From: Syntrophomonas sp. UBA4922
Lineage (GTDB): Bacteria; Bacillota; Syntrophomonadia; Syntrophomonadales; Syntrophomonadaceae
Direction: 5' to 3'
DNA length: 28,984 nt
NCBI GenBank assembly: GCA_002398825.1
Contig: DHBS01000032.1
Location: 1-28,984, forward strand
Below are positions 1 through 7,419 of this stretch, piece after piece (position 1 is the stretch's first letter; every line of letters starts with the position of its first letter). A program made the translations under genes and the position numbers. The notes under the pieces are model-generated. The model did not search any database. It was not told the DNA's origin and saw only the letters and a list, made by a program, of their open reading frames with translations.

Positions 1-72
1 TCATTATTTTACACCAAATGAGATTATACTAACGATTATTTACAATATATTCCTTTGCGTTATTTTATAACT

Positions 73-222
73 CCAGCAGCTCGTTTGGCCGCGCCAAGCT
101 GGTAAATCCGATGCCCAAAAGCTATTTTGAACCTATTCGGGTGGGAAAGGTGGGATCAGCCCTGTCCCTGTGGGAGCGGGAAGAAATGAAAAAGTGCTGC
201 GGTAAAGATGCCGGATGATGAA
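73..222 (+). pseudogene. SEC-C motif protein, C-terminal remnant
   Basis: This stretch matches the end of the SEC-C reading frame at 5195-5346 at the DNA level (the shared run includes PKSYFEPIRV versus PKRYSEPIRV) but is frameshifted. The zinc-binding signature PCPCGSGKK appears in one frame and KKCCGKD in another, so no single frame encodes the motif. SEC-C motifs are short zinc-binding tails (CxC...CC) found on SecA and many unrelated proteins. The rest of the gene is missing upstream. This copy has the usual single CPC, unlike the copy near 5.3 kb. Confidence 0.6.
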
Positions 223-533
223 GATAAAACCGCAAGTGGCAAAGGATAATATAAGATTATTCATAATACTAAGTCCCTGGATTAATGAAGGAGCGAATGA
301 GATGCGCAATTGGGCCAGGCCGGTGGGGCTCGGGGTAAGCTGGTATGACCACGCCCGCACTAAGGCTTACGGGCCTCGTTTAATGTCGGGCGTCTTTTCC
401 ACCCCAACTCCAATCGTCACACAGCTTTGCTGCACTTGCTGACGTGCGACTGATAATATCATCCGTATTGCTTCGCCCGGTACCGATGGCAGTGTCGTAT
501 CCACCGGTAGTAATGGCTTTAGGCGATCAATTA
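223..533. other. Intergenic stretch without a recognisable gene
   Basis: No convincing gene. A 75-codon plus-strand frame (215-442) has no good ribosome site and a low-complexity, unprotein-like tail. A short plus-strand run around 450-525 (containing NIIRIASPGTDGS) looks protein-like and may be another gene fragment, but I cannot assign it. Confidence 0.4.
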
Positions 534-538
534 GACAC

Positions 539-678
539 TTACAAATATTTAGCCAAACTGATAAGGCTTTCTGTTACCGACGTTATTTCTTGAAGCGATG
601 CCGAGAGTTCTTGGGTGGAAGCTGCTTGAGCGGCAGTAGAGTCTAATTGTCAAGCAGACTCATGATAACATCCGACAT
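539..678 (-). pseudogene. Internally deleted copy of the chemotaxis-receptor-like gene
   Basis: The segment 534-727 is a close copy of both ends of the 3329-4156 gene. It carries the same ribosome site and start (MSDVIMSL) and the same C-terminal coding region, but about 0.7 kb between them is missing. The join is at about 646, where the sequence passes from GACAAT to TAGACTC on the minus strand, so the frame stops at codon 12 (MSDVIMSLLDN, then TAG). One or two bases at the join could belong to either side, which fits a microhomology deletion. It is a dead duplicate. Confidence 0.8.
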
Positions 679-730
679 GTTTATTGCCTCCAAGTTGTCA
701 AAAATAATTTCTCTATCTAGGCCGCAGCAG

Positions 731-906
731 CCCGGTTGTATTTTGACCTGCGCCGCAAGGGCGTGACACCCCGCAGCACCATAGATGTTTTGATTGCCTT
801 GACCGCCATGGAGAATAAGCTATTGCTGCTGCATGATAACCGCGATTTTGATCTTATGGCAGCTTGTAATAAGGGGTTAAGTATTCTTGACAAGCCTTAT
901 GTCTAA
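731..906 (+). pseudogene. VapC-like PIN-domain toxin, C-terminal fragment
   Basis: An open frame ending in TAA at 904-906 reads through GVTPRSTIDVLIALTAME and LLLLHDNRDFDLMA. This is the C-terminal part of VapC-type PIN ribonucleases: a helix with the RSTID...IA pattern, then the conserved acidic DRDFD segment. The N-terminal half, with the first catalytic aspartates, and any antitoxin gene are absent. The fragment starts within a few bases of the end of the deleted receptor copy, so two unrelated pieces have been joined. Family knowledge: VapC cleaves RNA, often initiator tRNA or rRNA. This piece cannot be active. Confidence 0.7.
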
Positions 907-966
907 TGGCAACCCGGCAAGCCGGATGGGTCTTTGCGTGTTAGGGCTTCCATACTAGCCTCGAGA

Positions 967-1095
967 TTAACGCCAATCTGATAATTCATTCATCAAATCA
1001 TCCAGCAGACGATTAACTTTGTCACCCCGAGGATAACCATAGTGAGCCCGATTTTGGCTTTTACTGTAACAGATTATCACTAAATATAGCAGCAT
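967..1095 (-). other. Short open frame, possible gene remnant
   Basis: A 42-codon minus-strand frame contains NRAHYGYPRGDKVNRLLDDL and ends in SDWR. It has a hydrophobic start followed by a basic, helical-looking stretch. No clear ribosome site precedes its ATG and I do not recognise the family. It may be the tail of a lost gene. The remaining bases from 907 to 1122 show nothing else apart from the promoter-proximal part of the next gene. Confidence 0.25.
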
Positions 1096-1122
1096 GTCAT
1101 ATGCTATCAGGAGGTGATAACT

Positions 1123-1791
1123 TTGAAAAAGGCCATAAGCTTTAATACCATAGTAATTACTGAGGAAATGAAATATGACGGCGTTACTATTTTAAACTAC
1201 CGAATAGAGTATCCTCAATTCGAGTCAGCTAACTACAAAAAGACCATAAAAGCCATAAACCAGTTTTACAAAGATGAAGCCCTGGCGCTTCAAAAAAATT
1301 TCCGTACCAAGCTTTATCAAATGGCAGTTGATCAGTATCTGGATGATATTAAAAACGGATTTCCGATACATGTATTTGAAGCCTTGCAGACCTTTGAAGT
1401 AACTTATAACAGAGCCTGCATAATCAGTGCATATTTTGACAATTACCAGTATACCGGCGGAGCCCATGGCTTAACTGTCCGGACTTCTCAGACATGGAAC
1501 CTGAAGACCGGGCGTAGGATTAAACTCAGAGCATTGTATAAGTGTTCCGGTGATTATAAAACATATATTAAAAAGAAAATTATTGAACAGATAAGGGAAA
1601 ACCCTGATATTTATTTCGATAATTATGAGGAACTGGTAGAACAGACTTTTAATATAAACAGTTTTTACTGCACCTCGCAAGGAGTGGTAGTCTATTTCCA
1701 GCAATACGATATTGCCCCATATGCAAGCGGTATAAGAGAGTTTTTACTGCCATACAATAAATGCATAATCGATCCCGTCAGAAAATGTTAG
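1123..1791 (+). CDS. DUF3298-type (RsiV/PdaC-like) domain protein
   Basis: A 222-residue protein with the hallmarks of the DUF3298 family: YQYTGGAHG near residue 110, a following strand-rich region, and the terminal YDIAPYASG...FLLPY pattern. In known proteins this domain occurs in extracytoplasmic parts of anti-sigma factors such as RsiV and in the deacetylase PdaC. Here there is no signal peptide or membrane segment, so it appears cytoplasmic or its export signal has been lost. The TTG at 1123 is chosen because a strong AGGAGGTGAT sits just upstream at about 1109-1118. A GTG at 1114 lies inside that site and is unlikely. The gene is much more AT-rich than later genes, suggesting acquisition from elsewhere. 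Its exact role is unknown. Confidence 0.75.
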   Translation: MKKAISFNTIVITEEMKYDGVTILNYRIEYPQFESANYKKTIKAINQFYKDEALALQKNFRTKLYQMAVDQYLDDIKNGFPIHVFEALQTFEVTYNRACIISAYFDNYQYTGGAHGLTVRTSQTWNLKTGRRIKLRALYKCSGDYKTYIKKKIIEQIRENPDIYFDNYEELVEQTFNINSFYCTSQGVVVYFQQYDIAPYASGIREFLLPYNKCIIDPVRKC

Positions 1792-1938
1792 TTTGTGAAG
1801 ACTTATGAAAAAGCGCAATTAGGCCCAAAGGCACAAACCACCCCCATAAATCAAGAGGTCGCTCCGGCAAAACGCAGGAACGGCCTTTTTGAATATGAGG
1901 GGCGATGGAGCGCGGACTATACATCATATATCAGGTAA
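1792..1938 (+). other. In-frame open extension after the DUF3298 stop
   Basis: After the TAG at 1789-1791 the same frame stays open for another 48 codons to a TAA at 1936-1938. It includes KAQLGPKAQTTPINQEV and FEYEGRWSADYTSYIR, which look protein-like. No ribosome site is visible for an independent start. It could be chance, the original tail cut off by a point mutation, or a separate remnant. Confidence 0.25.
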
Positions 1939-2024
1939 TAGCATACGGGTAAGCATGGGGAAGTTGCTTTACTGTGCCATCACCAGAGCTGTAGAAAAGC
2001 TCTATTTAACTTCCCTGGCCTTGA

Positions 2025-2162
2025 GGCATCTTTGTTTCTTTGATAGCATTTAACTACGAACTGGCCTACACCGTTATTGAAGAAGATGAAGAAAACGTTG
2101 TCGTCATACTGGCGGGTACCCGCGAAAACTTTTATAAAGAGCTGAAACGATACATGAAGTAA
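2025..2162 (+). pseudogene. RelE/ParE-family toxin, C-terminal fragment
   Basis: An open frame ending in TAA at 2160-2162 reads NYELAYTVIEEDEENVVVI followed by LAGTRENFYKELKRYMK. The pattern of a strand, an acidic turn, a hydrophobic VVVIL strand and then a GTRENFY...LKR helix is typical of the C-terminus of RelE/ParE-like toxins. The upstream part of the domain and an antitoxin are missing: the frame is closed by a TGA at 2022-2024. Known RelE proteins cleave mRNA on the ribosome and ParE proteins poison gyrase. This remnant should do neither. Confidence 0.55.
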
Positions 2163-2438
2163 TGATGACCTCCCCTGAACCTTTGGCGCCATGGCTTGGT
2201 GATATATCTTTTTACCCCCAAAATCAGTCCCGGCATAAAACACATAAGTATTTGCGGCTCCTAATCTAAGCCACATGGCCAACAATATAAACTAAATAGT
2301 TCGGACTTTGGGAAGTTACTGGACTGTCCCCGGTCACGAGAAGAATATGAGGAGATGCTTATCAATGCTGGTTAAATATCAGGAGCCAGCAACAGAAGGA
2401 TGCCCCCAAGTTATGGCTGAAAAGGAGGATGAGCCGCA
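2163..2438. other. Intergenic stretch before the deacetylase-family gene
   Basis: No intact gene. Short protein-like runs on the plus strand (PEPLAPWLGDISFYPQNQSR near 2174-2236, and SREEYEEMLINAG ending at about 2375) may be further scraps of lost genes. The AAAGGAGG at 2421-2428 is the ribosome site of the next gene. Confidence 0.35.
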
Positions 2439-3185
2439 ATGAAGGTTGTTTATCATGAGGATTATAACCAGGTTTACGCGTCCGATCCCGCCGCCTCCCC
2501 GGGCAGGATCCAGGCGGTGGTGGACGCCCTGCAGGGGAGGGTCACCTGGGCCAAACCGGAACCGGCCACAGAACTGGATATCCTCCAGGTCCATACCCGG
2601 AAACATGTGGAATCGGTAGAGCGGGAAGGCGTTTACGACATCGCCGCTCTGGCAGCCGGCGGGGCCATCATGGCCGCCCGGATCGGTTTGACCGAACCTT
2701 GTTTCGCCCTGATCCGACCGCCCGGGCACCATGCCTCGGCTGACAGCTCCTGGGGGTTCTGCTATTTCAACAATATGGCCATCGCCATCGATAAATTGGT
2801 ACGCCAGGGCCAAATAAAGAAGGCTTTCATCCTGGACTTCGACCTCCACTTTGGCGACGGCAACGTCGATATCCTGGGCAATCGGGCCTACGTCACCATC
2901 CGCAACCCTTCCCGGCAAAGCCGCAGCGACTACCTGAAAGAGGTGGAGAAAGCGCTGGCAGATACCGATGCCGACATGATCGCTGCTTCGGCCGGATTCG
3001 ACAATGCCGAAAAAGACTGGGGCGGGCTCTTGAAGACCGAGGATTACACCACCATGGGCCGGCTGATGCGGGAAGCGGCCCGGCGCAACCGGGGCGGCTG
3101 TTTCGGCATCTTGGAAGGCGGCTACAACCACGCCGTCCTCGGCCAAAACGTGCTGGCCTTTATCGAAGGACTGGGCGGCGAATAA
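2439..3185 (+). CDS. Histone deacetylase-family zinc amidohydrolase
   Basis: A 248-residue member of the arginase/deacetylase superfamily. It shows RPPGHH at residues 93-98, WGFCYFNN at 105-112, the zinc-ligand segment DFDLHFGDG (D135, H137), the third ligand in AGFD (D188), and EGGYN with the catalytic tyrosine Y229. All expected metal ligands and catalytic residues are present, so it should be active. Bacterial members remove acetyl or other acyl groups from polyamines, acetoin-pathway proteins or lysine side chains; the substrate here cannot be told. It is short for the family (usually 300 or more residues). The start has AAAGGAGG ten bases upstream. It stands alone among debris, with no acetoin or polyamine genes nearby. 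Confidence 0.9.
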   Translation: MKVVYHEDYNQVYASDPAASPGRIQAVVDALQGRVTWAKPEPATELDILQVHTRKHVESVEREGVYDIAALAAGGAIMAARIGLTEPCFALIRPPGHHASADSSWGFCYFNNMAIAIDKLVRQGQIKKAFILDFDLHFGDGNVDILGNRAYVTIRNPSRQSRSDYLKEVEKALADTDADMIAASAGFDNAEKDWGGLLKTEDYTTMGRLMREAARRNRGGCFGILEGGYNHAVLGQNVLAFIEGLGGE

Positions 3186-3197
3186 GTTGGCTAGGGG

Positions 3198-3323
3198 ATG
3201 TTTTCGAGGATGATTGATATTGGAACTTTACCCCATGCGTGGGAAACCGTTGATCGGCTAATCGCAGCACGGTATGAGCTGACCTTTCAGGTATTTGCAG
3301 CAACTGATGGGAAGGGCAAACCG
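3198..3323 (+). pseudogene. Truncated unknown ORF downstream of the deacetylase gene
   Basis: A plus-strand frame starts at ATG 3198, 12 bases after the deacetylase stop, and reads about 42 convincing codons (including IGTLPHAWETVDRLIAARYE and FAATDGKGKPD). It then runs into the 3' end of the convergent receptor gene at about 3324, which is where similarity to the deleted copy at 534 begins. The last 20 codons are therefore antisense to that gene and not real. It looks like a gene cut off when the receptor segment arrived. Family not recognised. Confidence 0.4.
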
Positions 3324-3328
3324 GACAC

Positions 3329-4156
3329 TTACAAATATTTAGCTAAACTAATAAGGTTTTCTGTTACCGATGTTATTTCCTGAAGCGATGCAGCAAGTTC
3401 TTGGGTGGAAGCTGCTTGAGAGGTAGTAGAGTCTAATGATTTTTGGATGGCTGCTACCACTAGATCCATTTTTTCTTCTACTTCTTTGAGGATCTTATCT
3501 ACTCCAATAGTAACTTCTTTTGACACATCGGCCAATTTCCTGATTTCTTCAGCTACAACGTAAAAGCCTTTGCCGGCTGCTGCGGCGTGGGCTGCTTCAA
3601 TCATTGCATTTATACCCAATAATTTGGTCTGCTGAGCAATATTTCTGACCTGTTGCATAGCCTCTTTGACTTCGCCTGTGGTTGCCACTACCGTTTGTGT
3701 CAGGCTGGATATATGATTTGATTGAACCGATATCTGCTCGGCCCCTATGGCAATCTCGTTTGAAGCCTGCCCCAACTGCTCCATTGAGGTTAGCAATTTT
3801 TCGGAAATATCCAGTACTCCAGCCTGATATTTTCTGCTCTTTGATAAGCCCAAAACCCCCACCGGGATGTCCCGATTATCTGAGTCATATATTGGCACCG
3901 CGATCACATTGGCTTCAACCCCATAGATTTCCGGAGGGAGGTATCTGTTAATTACTTTCTTGGTCTTAAGCGCCTCTCTTGCAGTGCCGCCTTGCTGTAT
4001 GGGCTCTCCAACCGCAAAAAAGTCTCCCGGAGAATCCCTCCCTTTGACCAAACCCACAAATTGTTCTGTATCAGTAACCCACATACAGATACCTTCTGTG
4101 CAAAAGTGTTGTAAATATTTTAGATTGTCACACAGACTCATAATAACATCTGACAT
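3329..4156 (-). CDS. Soluble methyl-accepting chemotaxis-like receptor
   Basis: About 275 residues with no membrane segment. The N-terminal half is a small sensor-like domain (CTEGICMWVTDTEQFVGL, then AVPIYD...PVGVLGLS, resembling PAS or cache folds). The C-terminal half is a short receptor signalling hairpin whose tip reads IAQQTKLLGINAMIEAAHA and GKGFYVVAEEIRKLAD, the CheA/CheW-contacting region of chemoreceptors. The signalling arm is much shorter than in full receptors, and no methylation helices are obvious. The start is the ATG at 4156, where GGAGG lies eight bases upstream; a TTG and another ATG slightly further up are poorly spaced. It probably senses a cytoplasmic ligand. No chemotaxis genes are nearby. 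Confidence 0.85.
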   Translation of the reverse strand: MSDVIMSLCDNLKYLQHFCTEGICMWVTDTEQFVGLVKGRDSPGDFFAVGEPIQQGGTAREALKTKKVINRYLPPEIYGVEANVIAVPIYDSDNRDIPVGVLGLSKSRKYQAGVLDISEKLLTSMEQLGQASNEIAIGAEQISVQSNHISSLTQTVVATTGEVKEAMQQVRNIAQQTKLLGINAMIEAAHAAAAGKGFYVVAEEIRKLADVSKEVTIGVDKILKEVEEKMDLVVAAIQKSLDSTTSQAASTQELAASLQEITSVTENLISLAKYL

Positions 4157-4215
4157 GTTCATTGCCTCCAAGTTGTTAATAATAATTCCTCCATCTGGCC
4201 GCAGCCAATAGATGT

Positions 4216-4290
4216 TTACCGGTCTACTGCGGGTGCATATAAGCCCGAAGCATTATACAATTTACGCAGTATGATTCCAATGTTTTCCAT
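4216..4290 (-). CDS. Possible 24-residue leader or small ORF
   Basis: A minus-strand ATG at 4290, preceded at good spacing by AAAGGGG, opens a 24-residue frame (MENIGIILRKLYNASGLYAP and four more residues). It ends about 60 bases upstream of the receptor-like gene on the same strand. It could be a leader peptide, a real small protein, or the surviving start of a deleted gene. The evidence is only the ribosome site and orientation. Confidence 0.3.
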   Translation of the reverse strand: MENIGIILRKLYNASGLYAPAVDR

Positions 4291-4417
4291 TGGTGATTCC
4301 CCTTTATTTCACATTACTTGCCGAGGCCGTTAATTAATAGGCTGCAAAATTAGCTTTCAGAAAACAGCTTTCGGCAAGCGTTTCTGGAAAGGCAACGCAG
4401 CCAGGGTCAATCCAGCT

Positions 4418-4645
4418 TTATCTTTTTTTAGATAATTGCCTTTTCGCATTGATATAAATGACATACTGCAGAAACAGGTTCACCAAAATGCAGGCCAACC
4501 AGTACATAGCCTGGTCGAATGAGTTAGCGCCCCGATAATTTAAACAAAACTCATAAACATAATAGGCAGTTACCCCTGCGAACACGAATATAGAAGAAAT
4601 AAGAAATTCTGACGACATGATCACTTTTTTAAAGTTTTCTGGCAT
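4418..4645 (-). CDS. Small two-helix membrane protein
   Basis: A 75-residue protein with two hydrophobic helices at about residues 13-35 (FLISSIFVFAGVTAYYVYEF) and 46-66 (AMYWLACILVNLFLQYVIYI), and a lysine/arginine-rich tail (NAKRQLSKKR), suggesting both ends are cytoplasmic. The ATG at 4645 is chosen because AGGGAG lies about eight bases upstream; a TTG 11 codons earlier has no ribosome site. I do not recognise a family and the neighbours give no functional clue. Confidence 0.6.
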   Translation of the reverse strand: MPENFKKVIMSSEFLISSIFVFAGVTAYYVYEFCLNYRGANSFDQAMYWLACILVNLFLQYVIYINAKRQLSKKR

Positions 4646-4703
4646 GGGTCTTCTCCCTGTCGTTGTCTTACGTCTCAAAGCCCAAATACAATTATTCTCA
4701 TCG

Positions 4704-4844
4704 CTAACGTTTGTTTACCGGCCATGAAGTCTGATTTGTAATAAACGCAAAATCCGTGCCATACGCCTTTTTTGATCTAATGTTTTGAAGTTGATTTACG
4801 AAGTCCGTAAATCCGTCACTTTGTACAACCCATTTCCCTTTTAA
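4704..4844 (-). pseudogene. Possible Mrr-like nuclease fragment
   Basis: A minus-strand open frame ends at a stop at 4704-4706 and contains KGKWVVQSDGFTDFVNQLQN and SKKAYGTDFAFITNQTSW. The spacing of a WVVQ strand, a following helix, and then YGTDFAFITN resembles the core of Mrr-type restriction endonuclease domains (strand with QxK, then a strand ending in TN). The usual lysine after Q is a serine here, and there is no start codon or ribosome site. This is a weak family suggestion from pattern only. Confidence 0.3.
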
Positions 4845-4885
4845 TTATATTAAGATTGAGTTATGGCCCATTCAGTCGGCATTTG

Positions 4886-5020
4886 CTAAAAAAGATGACC
4901 GTATTTGAGACATGCCCAAGCAAGCTGATGTGTATCGAATTCATACACCCGTGCTCCCCATGTATATTTGCCGTTTTTTTCCTTGTGAACGTATGGAATC
5001 ATTTTTAATGATTTAACCGG
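4886..5020 (-). pseudogene. Unassigned protein fragment
   Basis: The last 44 codons of a minus-strand frame ending at 4886 look like genuine protein (KMIPYVHKEKNGKYTWGARV, then YEFDTHQLAWACLKYGHLF). Upstream of about 5020 the frame runs antisense to the macro-domain remnant and loses that character. It may belong with the fragment at 4704-4844, since both are on the same strand, or be independent. Family not recognised. Confidence 0.3.
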
Positions 5021-5059
5021 TAAACAACCCGGGCTCATTGCTGAAAGGAGATGCCCACT

Positions 5060-5346
5060 ATGCCACTGACCATTATCCACAACGACATCACCAAAATGCA
5101 CGTCGATGTCATCGTCAACGCGGCCAATGTGAACCTGAAAAGGCGGCCGATACTGAAGCCTTGCTGGAGAAGTACCAAGAGCAAAGCCGGTTGAGCAGCT
5201 CATCTAGGTGGGCCAAGCCGGTTGATCCGGTGCCTAAACGCTATTCTGAACCAATTCGAGTGGAAAAGGTAGGCCGCAATCAACCCTGCCCCTGCCCCTG
5301 TGGCAGCGGGAAGAAATACAAAAAATGCTGCGGTAAGGATGTTTGA
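5060..5346 (+). pseudogene. Macro-domain start joined out of frame to a SEC-C tail
   Basis: The ATG at 5060, with AAAGGAG nine bases upstream, begins MPLTIIHNDITKMHVDVIVN followed by AANVNL. This is the unmistakable N-terminus of a macro (ADP-ribose-binding) domain protein. After about 26 codons the match ends and the frame stops. The next frame then carries EKAADTEALLEKYQEQS and a SEC-C motif ending KKYKKCCGKDV at 5346. Two unrelated fragments have therefore been fused by deletion. The SEC-C signature carries an extra Cys-Pro (CPCPCGSG instead of CPCGSG) from a tandem TGCCCC at 5287-5298. Confidence 0.75.
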
Positions 5347-5540
5347 TAGCGGTCATAAATCGCAGCGGGGAGCGTCAACGATAACAGAAACAAGGAACTG
5401 CGATTTACCGGTGTATGGTTTATAGGGAAAACCTCCGTTTGCAAAAATCTCACAGCTTCTCCGCCGCTCAAAACTATTATACAATCACGTACTAAATTCC
5501 CGTTGAAAGTTACATTATTATTTTAGGAAAATTTTAGAAT

Positions 5541-5582
5541 TGTACTGTAAAATAAAGTTAATTATGTATTTAGGAAGGGAAA
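5541..5582 (+). promoter_or_regulatory. Candidate promoter and ribosome site of the SLH gene
   Basis: Upstream of the 5589 gene there is TTGTAC, a 17-base AT-rich spacer and TATGTA, followed closely by the ribosome site AGGAAGGGA. The match to a sigma-A promoter is moderate, and the leader would be very short. The other bases between 5347 and 5540 show no gene. Confidence 0.3.
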
Positions 5583-5588
5583 TGCCTG

Positions 5589-7298
5589 ATGAAAAAGATT
5601 AGCGTACTTGTAGTGCTGATTCTGGCTCTGGTTCTGGTGTTTAGCTGCAGCCTGACCGCGTTTGCCGCTGCCGAACCTTACATCTCTGCCCACCCTCAAA
5701 GCGGGGAATACACGCTGGGGCAGGAGATCCCGCCTTTGAGCGCAACGGTTGACCCCGCAGGGTACACCATTTTGTCTTGGAAATGGTACACCGGTAACGG
5801 CGGTTATTTAGGCCAGGTTAACTCGACGCCTACTTGCACTTACAATCCTTTTATAAACCCACAGCCAGGCACCTATACTTATTACGCCGAAGTGACATTG
5901 CGCCAAGAATCTCTACAATTGGTATTAAGGCCTGTTGTATTAAGGACCGACACGGCTACTATCAAGATCAAGCCCGCTGAGTCCGGTGAGCAGACCACAC
6001 CCGCACCCAATGAGTTTAGGATCCAGAAGGTAGATGAGAATGACAATCCTCTGGCTGGAGCCAGCTTTCAGCTGATGGGGGAGCAGCATGCTTACACGTT
6101 CAGCAGCGGGTCCGACGGTCATGCCACCCTTACCGGTGTGGCTGACGGCGATTATGTCCTGAGCGAACAATCCGCCCCGGAGGGCTATATCAAATCCGAC
6201 GACACCTATGAGGTTTCGGTGAAAAACGGCAGTATCTGGGTCTATATCGATGGAGCAGAGCGGCCTTACTCCCGGGTAGAGGAATTAGTTTTTGTAAACA
6301 CCGAAAAAACTGATATACCTAAGCCCGACTCGGACCAAGAGATCAAGGTGCGGAAAGTGGACGGCAACAATCAGCCCTTGGCCGGGGCAGTGTTTGAACT
6401 AAGAGGGGCTGATCCCGGGGACGAGGATTATCAGGCCACCAGCCAGGCTGACGGCTATGCCACTTTCCCCGCGATAGCCAATGGTACCTATGAGTTGAGT
6501 GAAAAGGCCGCCCCATCCGGTTATAACGGCTCCAGCGAGACCCATACAATCATAGTCAGCGAGAGTGGGGTATTCCTGGCCGATAGCGCCGCCGCCCTGC
6601 CGCCCTATACCACCCTGATCTATGTCAACCGCCCAATACCTCAGCTCAACAAAGACGATCATTTTGCCTATATGCAGGGCTACCCCGACGGATCTTTCGG
6701 CCCGGCCCGCAATATGACCCGGGCGGAAGCGGTGGTGATGTTCTCCCGGCTGCTGTCTGAGTCCATAGACCTAAATACGGATTATCGGAACAACTACTAT
6801 CCCGATATCGACCAGAGTGCCTGGTATGCCAACCAGGTCTGCTATATGCAACAACTCGGGGTTTTGGAGGATTACTCCAGAGATGTGCGCTTCCGCCCCA
6901 ATGACCCGGTCACCCGGGCGGAGTTCGCCACTTTAGCCGCCCATTTTGACAACCTGACCCTGACTAACACCAACATCTTCTCCGACGTGTCCGACAACCA
7001 CTGGGCGGTGAAATACATCAACTCCTCGGCGGCAAAAGGATGGATCGTAGGTTATCCCGACGGCACTTTCAAACCGGAAGCCTATATCACCCGGGCAGAG
7101 GTGGTCACTCTAGTAGACAAAATCTTAAACCGTAGCGCCGACCAGTCCTATATAACCTCCAACTGGGATTCCCTGCCCCGGCACTACAATGACCTTACCC
7201 AGAGCCACTGGGCTTTCTGGAACATCATGGAAGCCTCCATAGGCCACGACTTCATCCCCGTCAGCGATGAAGAGCAGTGGACGCAGGTGTATGAGTAA
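5589..7298 (+). CDS. Secreted SLH-anchored protein with two SpaA-type domains
   Basis: A 569-residue surface protein. A signal peptide occupies roughly residues 1-27, ending FAAA. An Ig-like region follows (about 30-125, with WKWYTGNGGYLG). Next come two SpaA/Cna-B-like domains (about 140-240 and 250-352), each with a KVD...LAGA strand, an LSE..AP.GY strand and an FVNTE or YVNRP end strand. These supply the Lys, Glu and Asn expected for a self-formed isopeptide bond; the first domain has the clearer triad. Three or more SLH repeats (about 355-560; MQGYPDGSFGP, YPDGTFKPEAYITRAE) should hold it to cell-wall polysaccharide. There is no LPXTG sortase signal. The stacked domains suggest a rigid surface stalk; the ligand is unknown. 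Confidence 0.88.
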   Translation: MKKISVLVVLILALVLVFSCSLTAFAAAEPYISAHPQSGEYTLGQEIPPLSATVDPAGYTILSWKWYTGNGGYLGQVNSTPTCTYNPFINPQPGTYTYYAEVTLRQESLQLVLRPVVLRTDTATIKIKPAESGEQTTPAPNEFRIQKVDENDNPLAGASFQLMGEQHAYTFSSGSDGHATLTGVADGDYVLSEQSAPEGYIKSDDTYEVSVKNGSIWVYIDGAERPYSRVEELVFVNTEKTDIPKPDSDQEIKVRKVDGNNQPLAGAVFELRGADPGDEDYQATSQADGYATFPAIANGTYELSEKAAPSGYNGSSETHTIIVSESGVFLADSAAALPPYTTLIYVNRPIPQLNKDDHFAYMQGYPDGSFGPARNMTRAEAVVMFSRLLSESIDLNTDYRNNYYPDIDQSAWYANQVCYMQQLGVLEDYSRDVRFRPNDPVTRAEFATLAAHFDNLTLTNTNIFSDVSDNHWAVKYINSSAAKGWIVGYPDGTFKPEAYITRAEVVTLVDKILNRSADQSYITSNWDSLPRHYNDLTQSHWAFWNIMEASIGHDFIPVSDEEQWTQVYE

Positions 7299-7419
7299 AG
7301 TGTAGAGGTCATTGCTGACCGTTCAGATATACTTTCGCCTATCTTTGGATTATATGAAGGAATTTGCAGAAATTTACTAGAAATTTATGACATGCAGTAA
7401 TCCTACTGGAAGGGCGGGT

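Noticed and set aside
215..442. 75-codon plus-strand frame near the left edge
   Set aside because: No ribosome site, unprotein-like composition, and it overlaps fragment debris.
1980..2285. 101-codon minus-strand frame
   Set aside because: It is antisense to the RelE/ParE-like fragment, which has a recognisable family pattern on the plus strand.
2379..3146. Long minus-strand frame opposite the deacetylase-family gene
   Set aside because: It is a shadow of a GC-rich coding region; the plus strand has all the family motifs and a good ribosome site.
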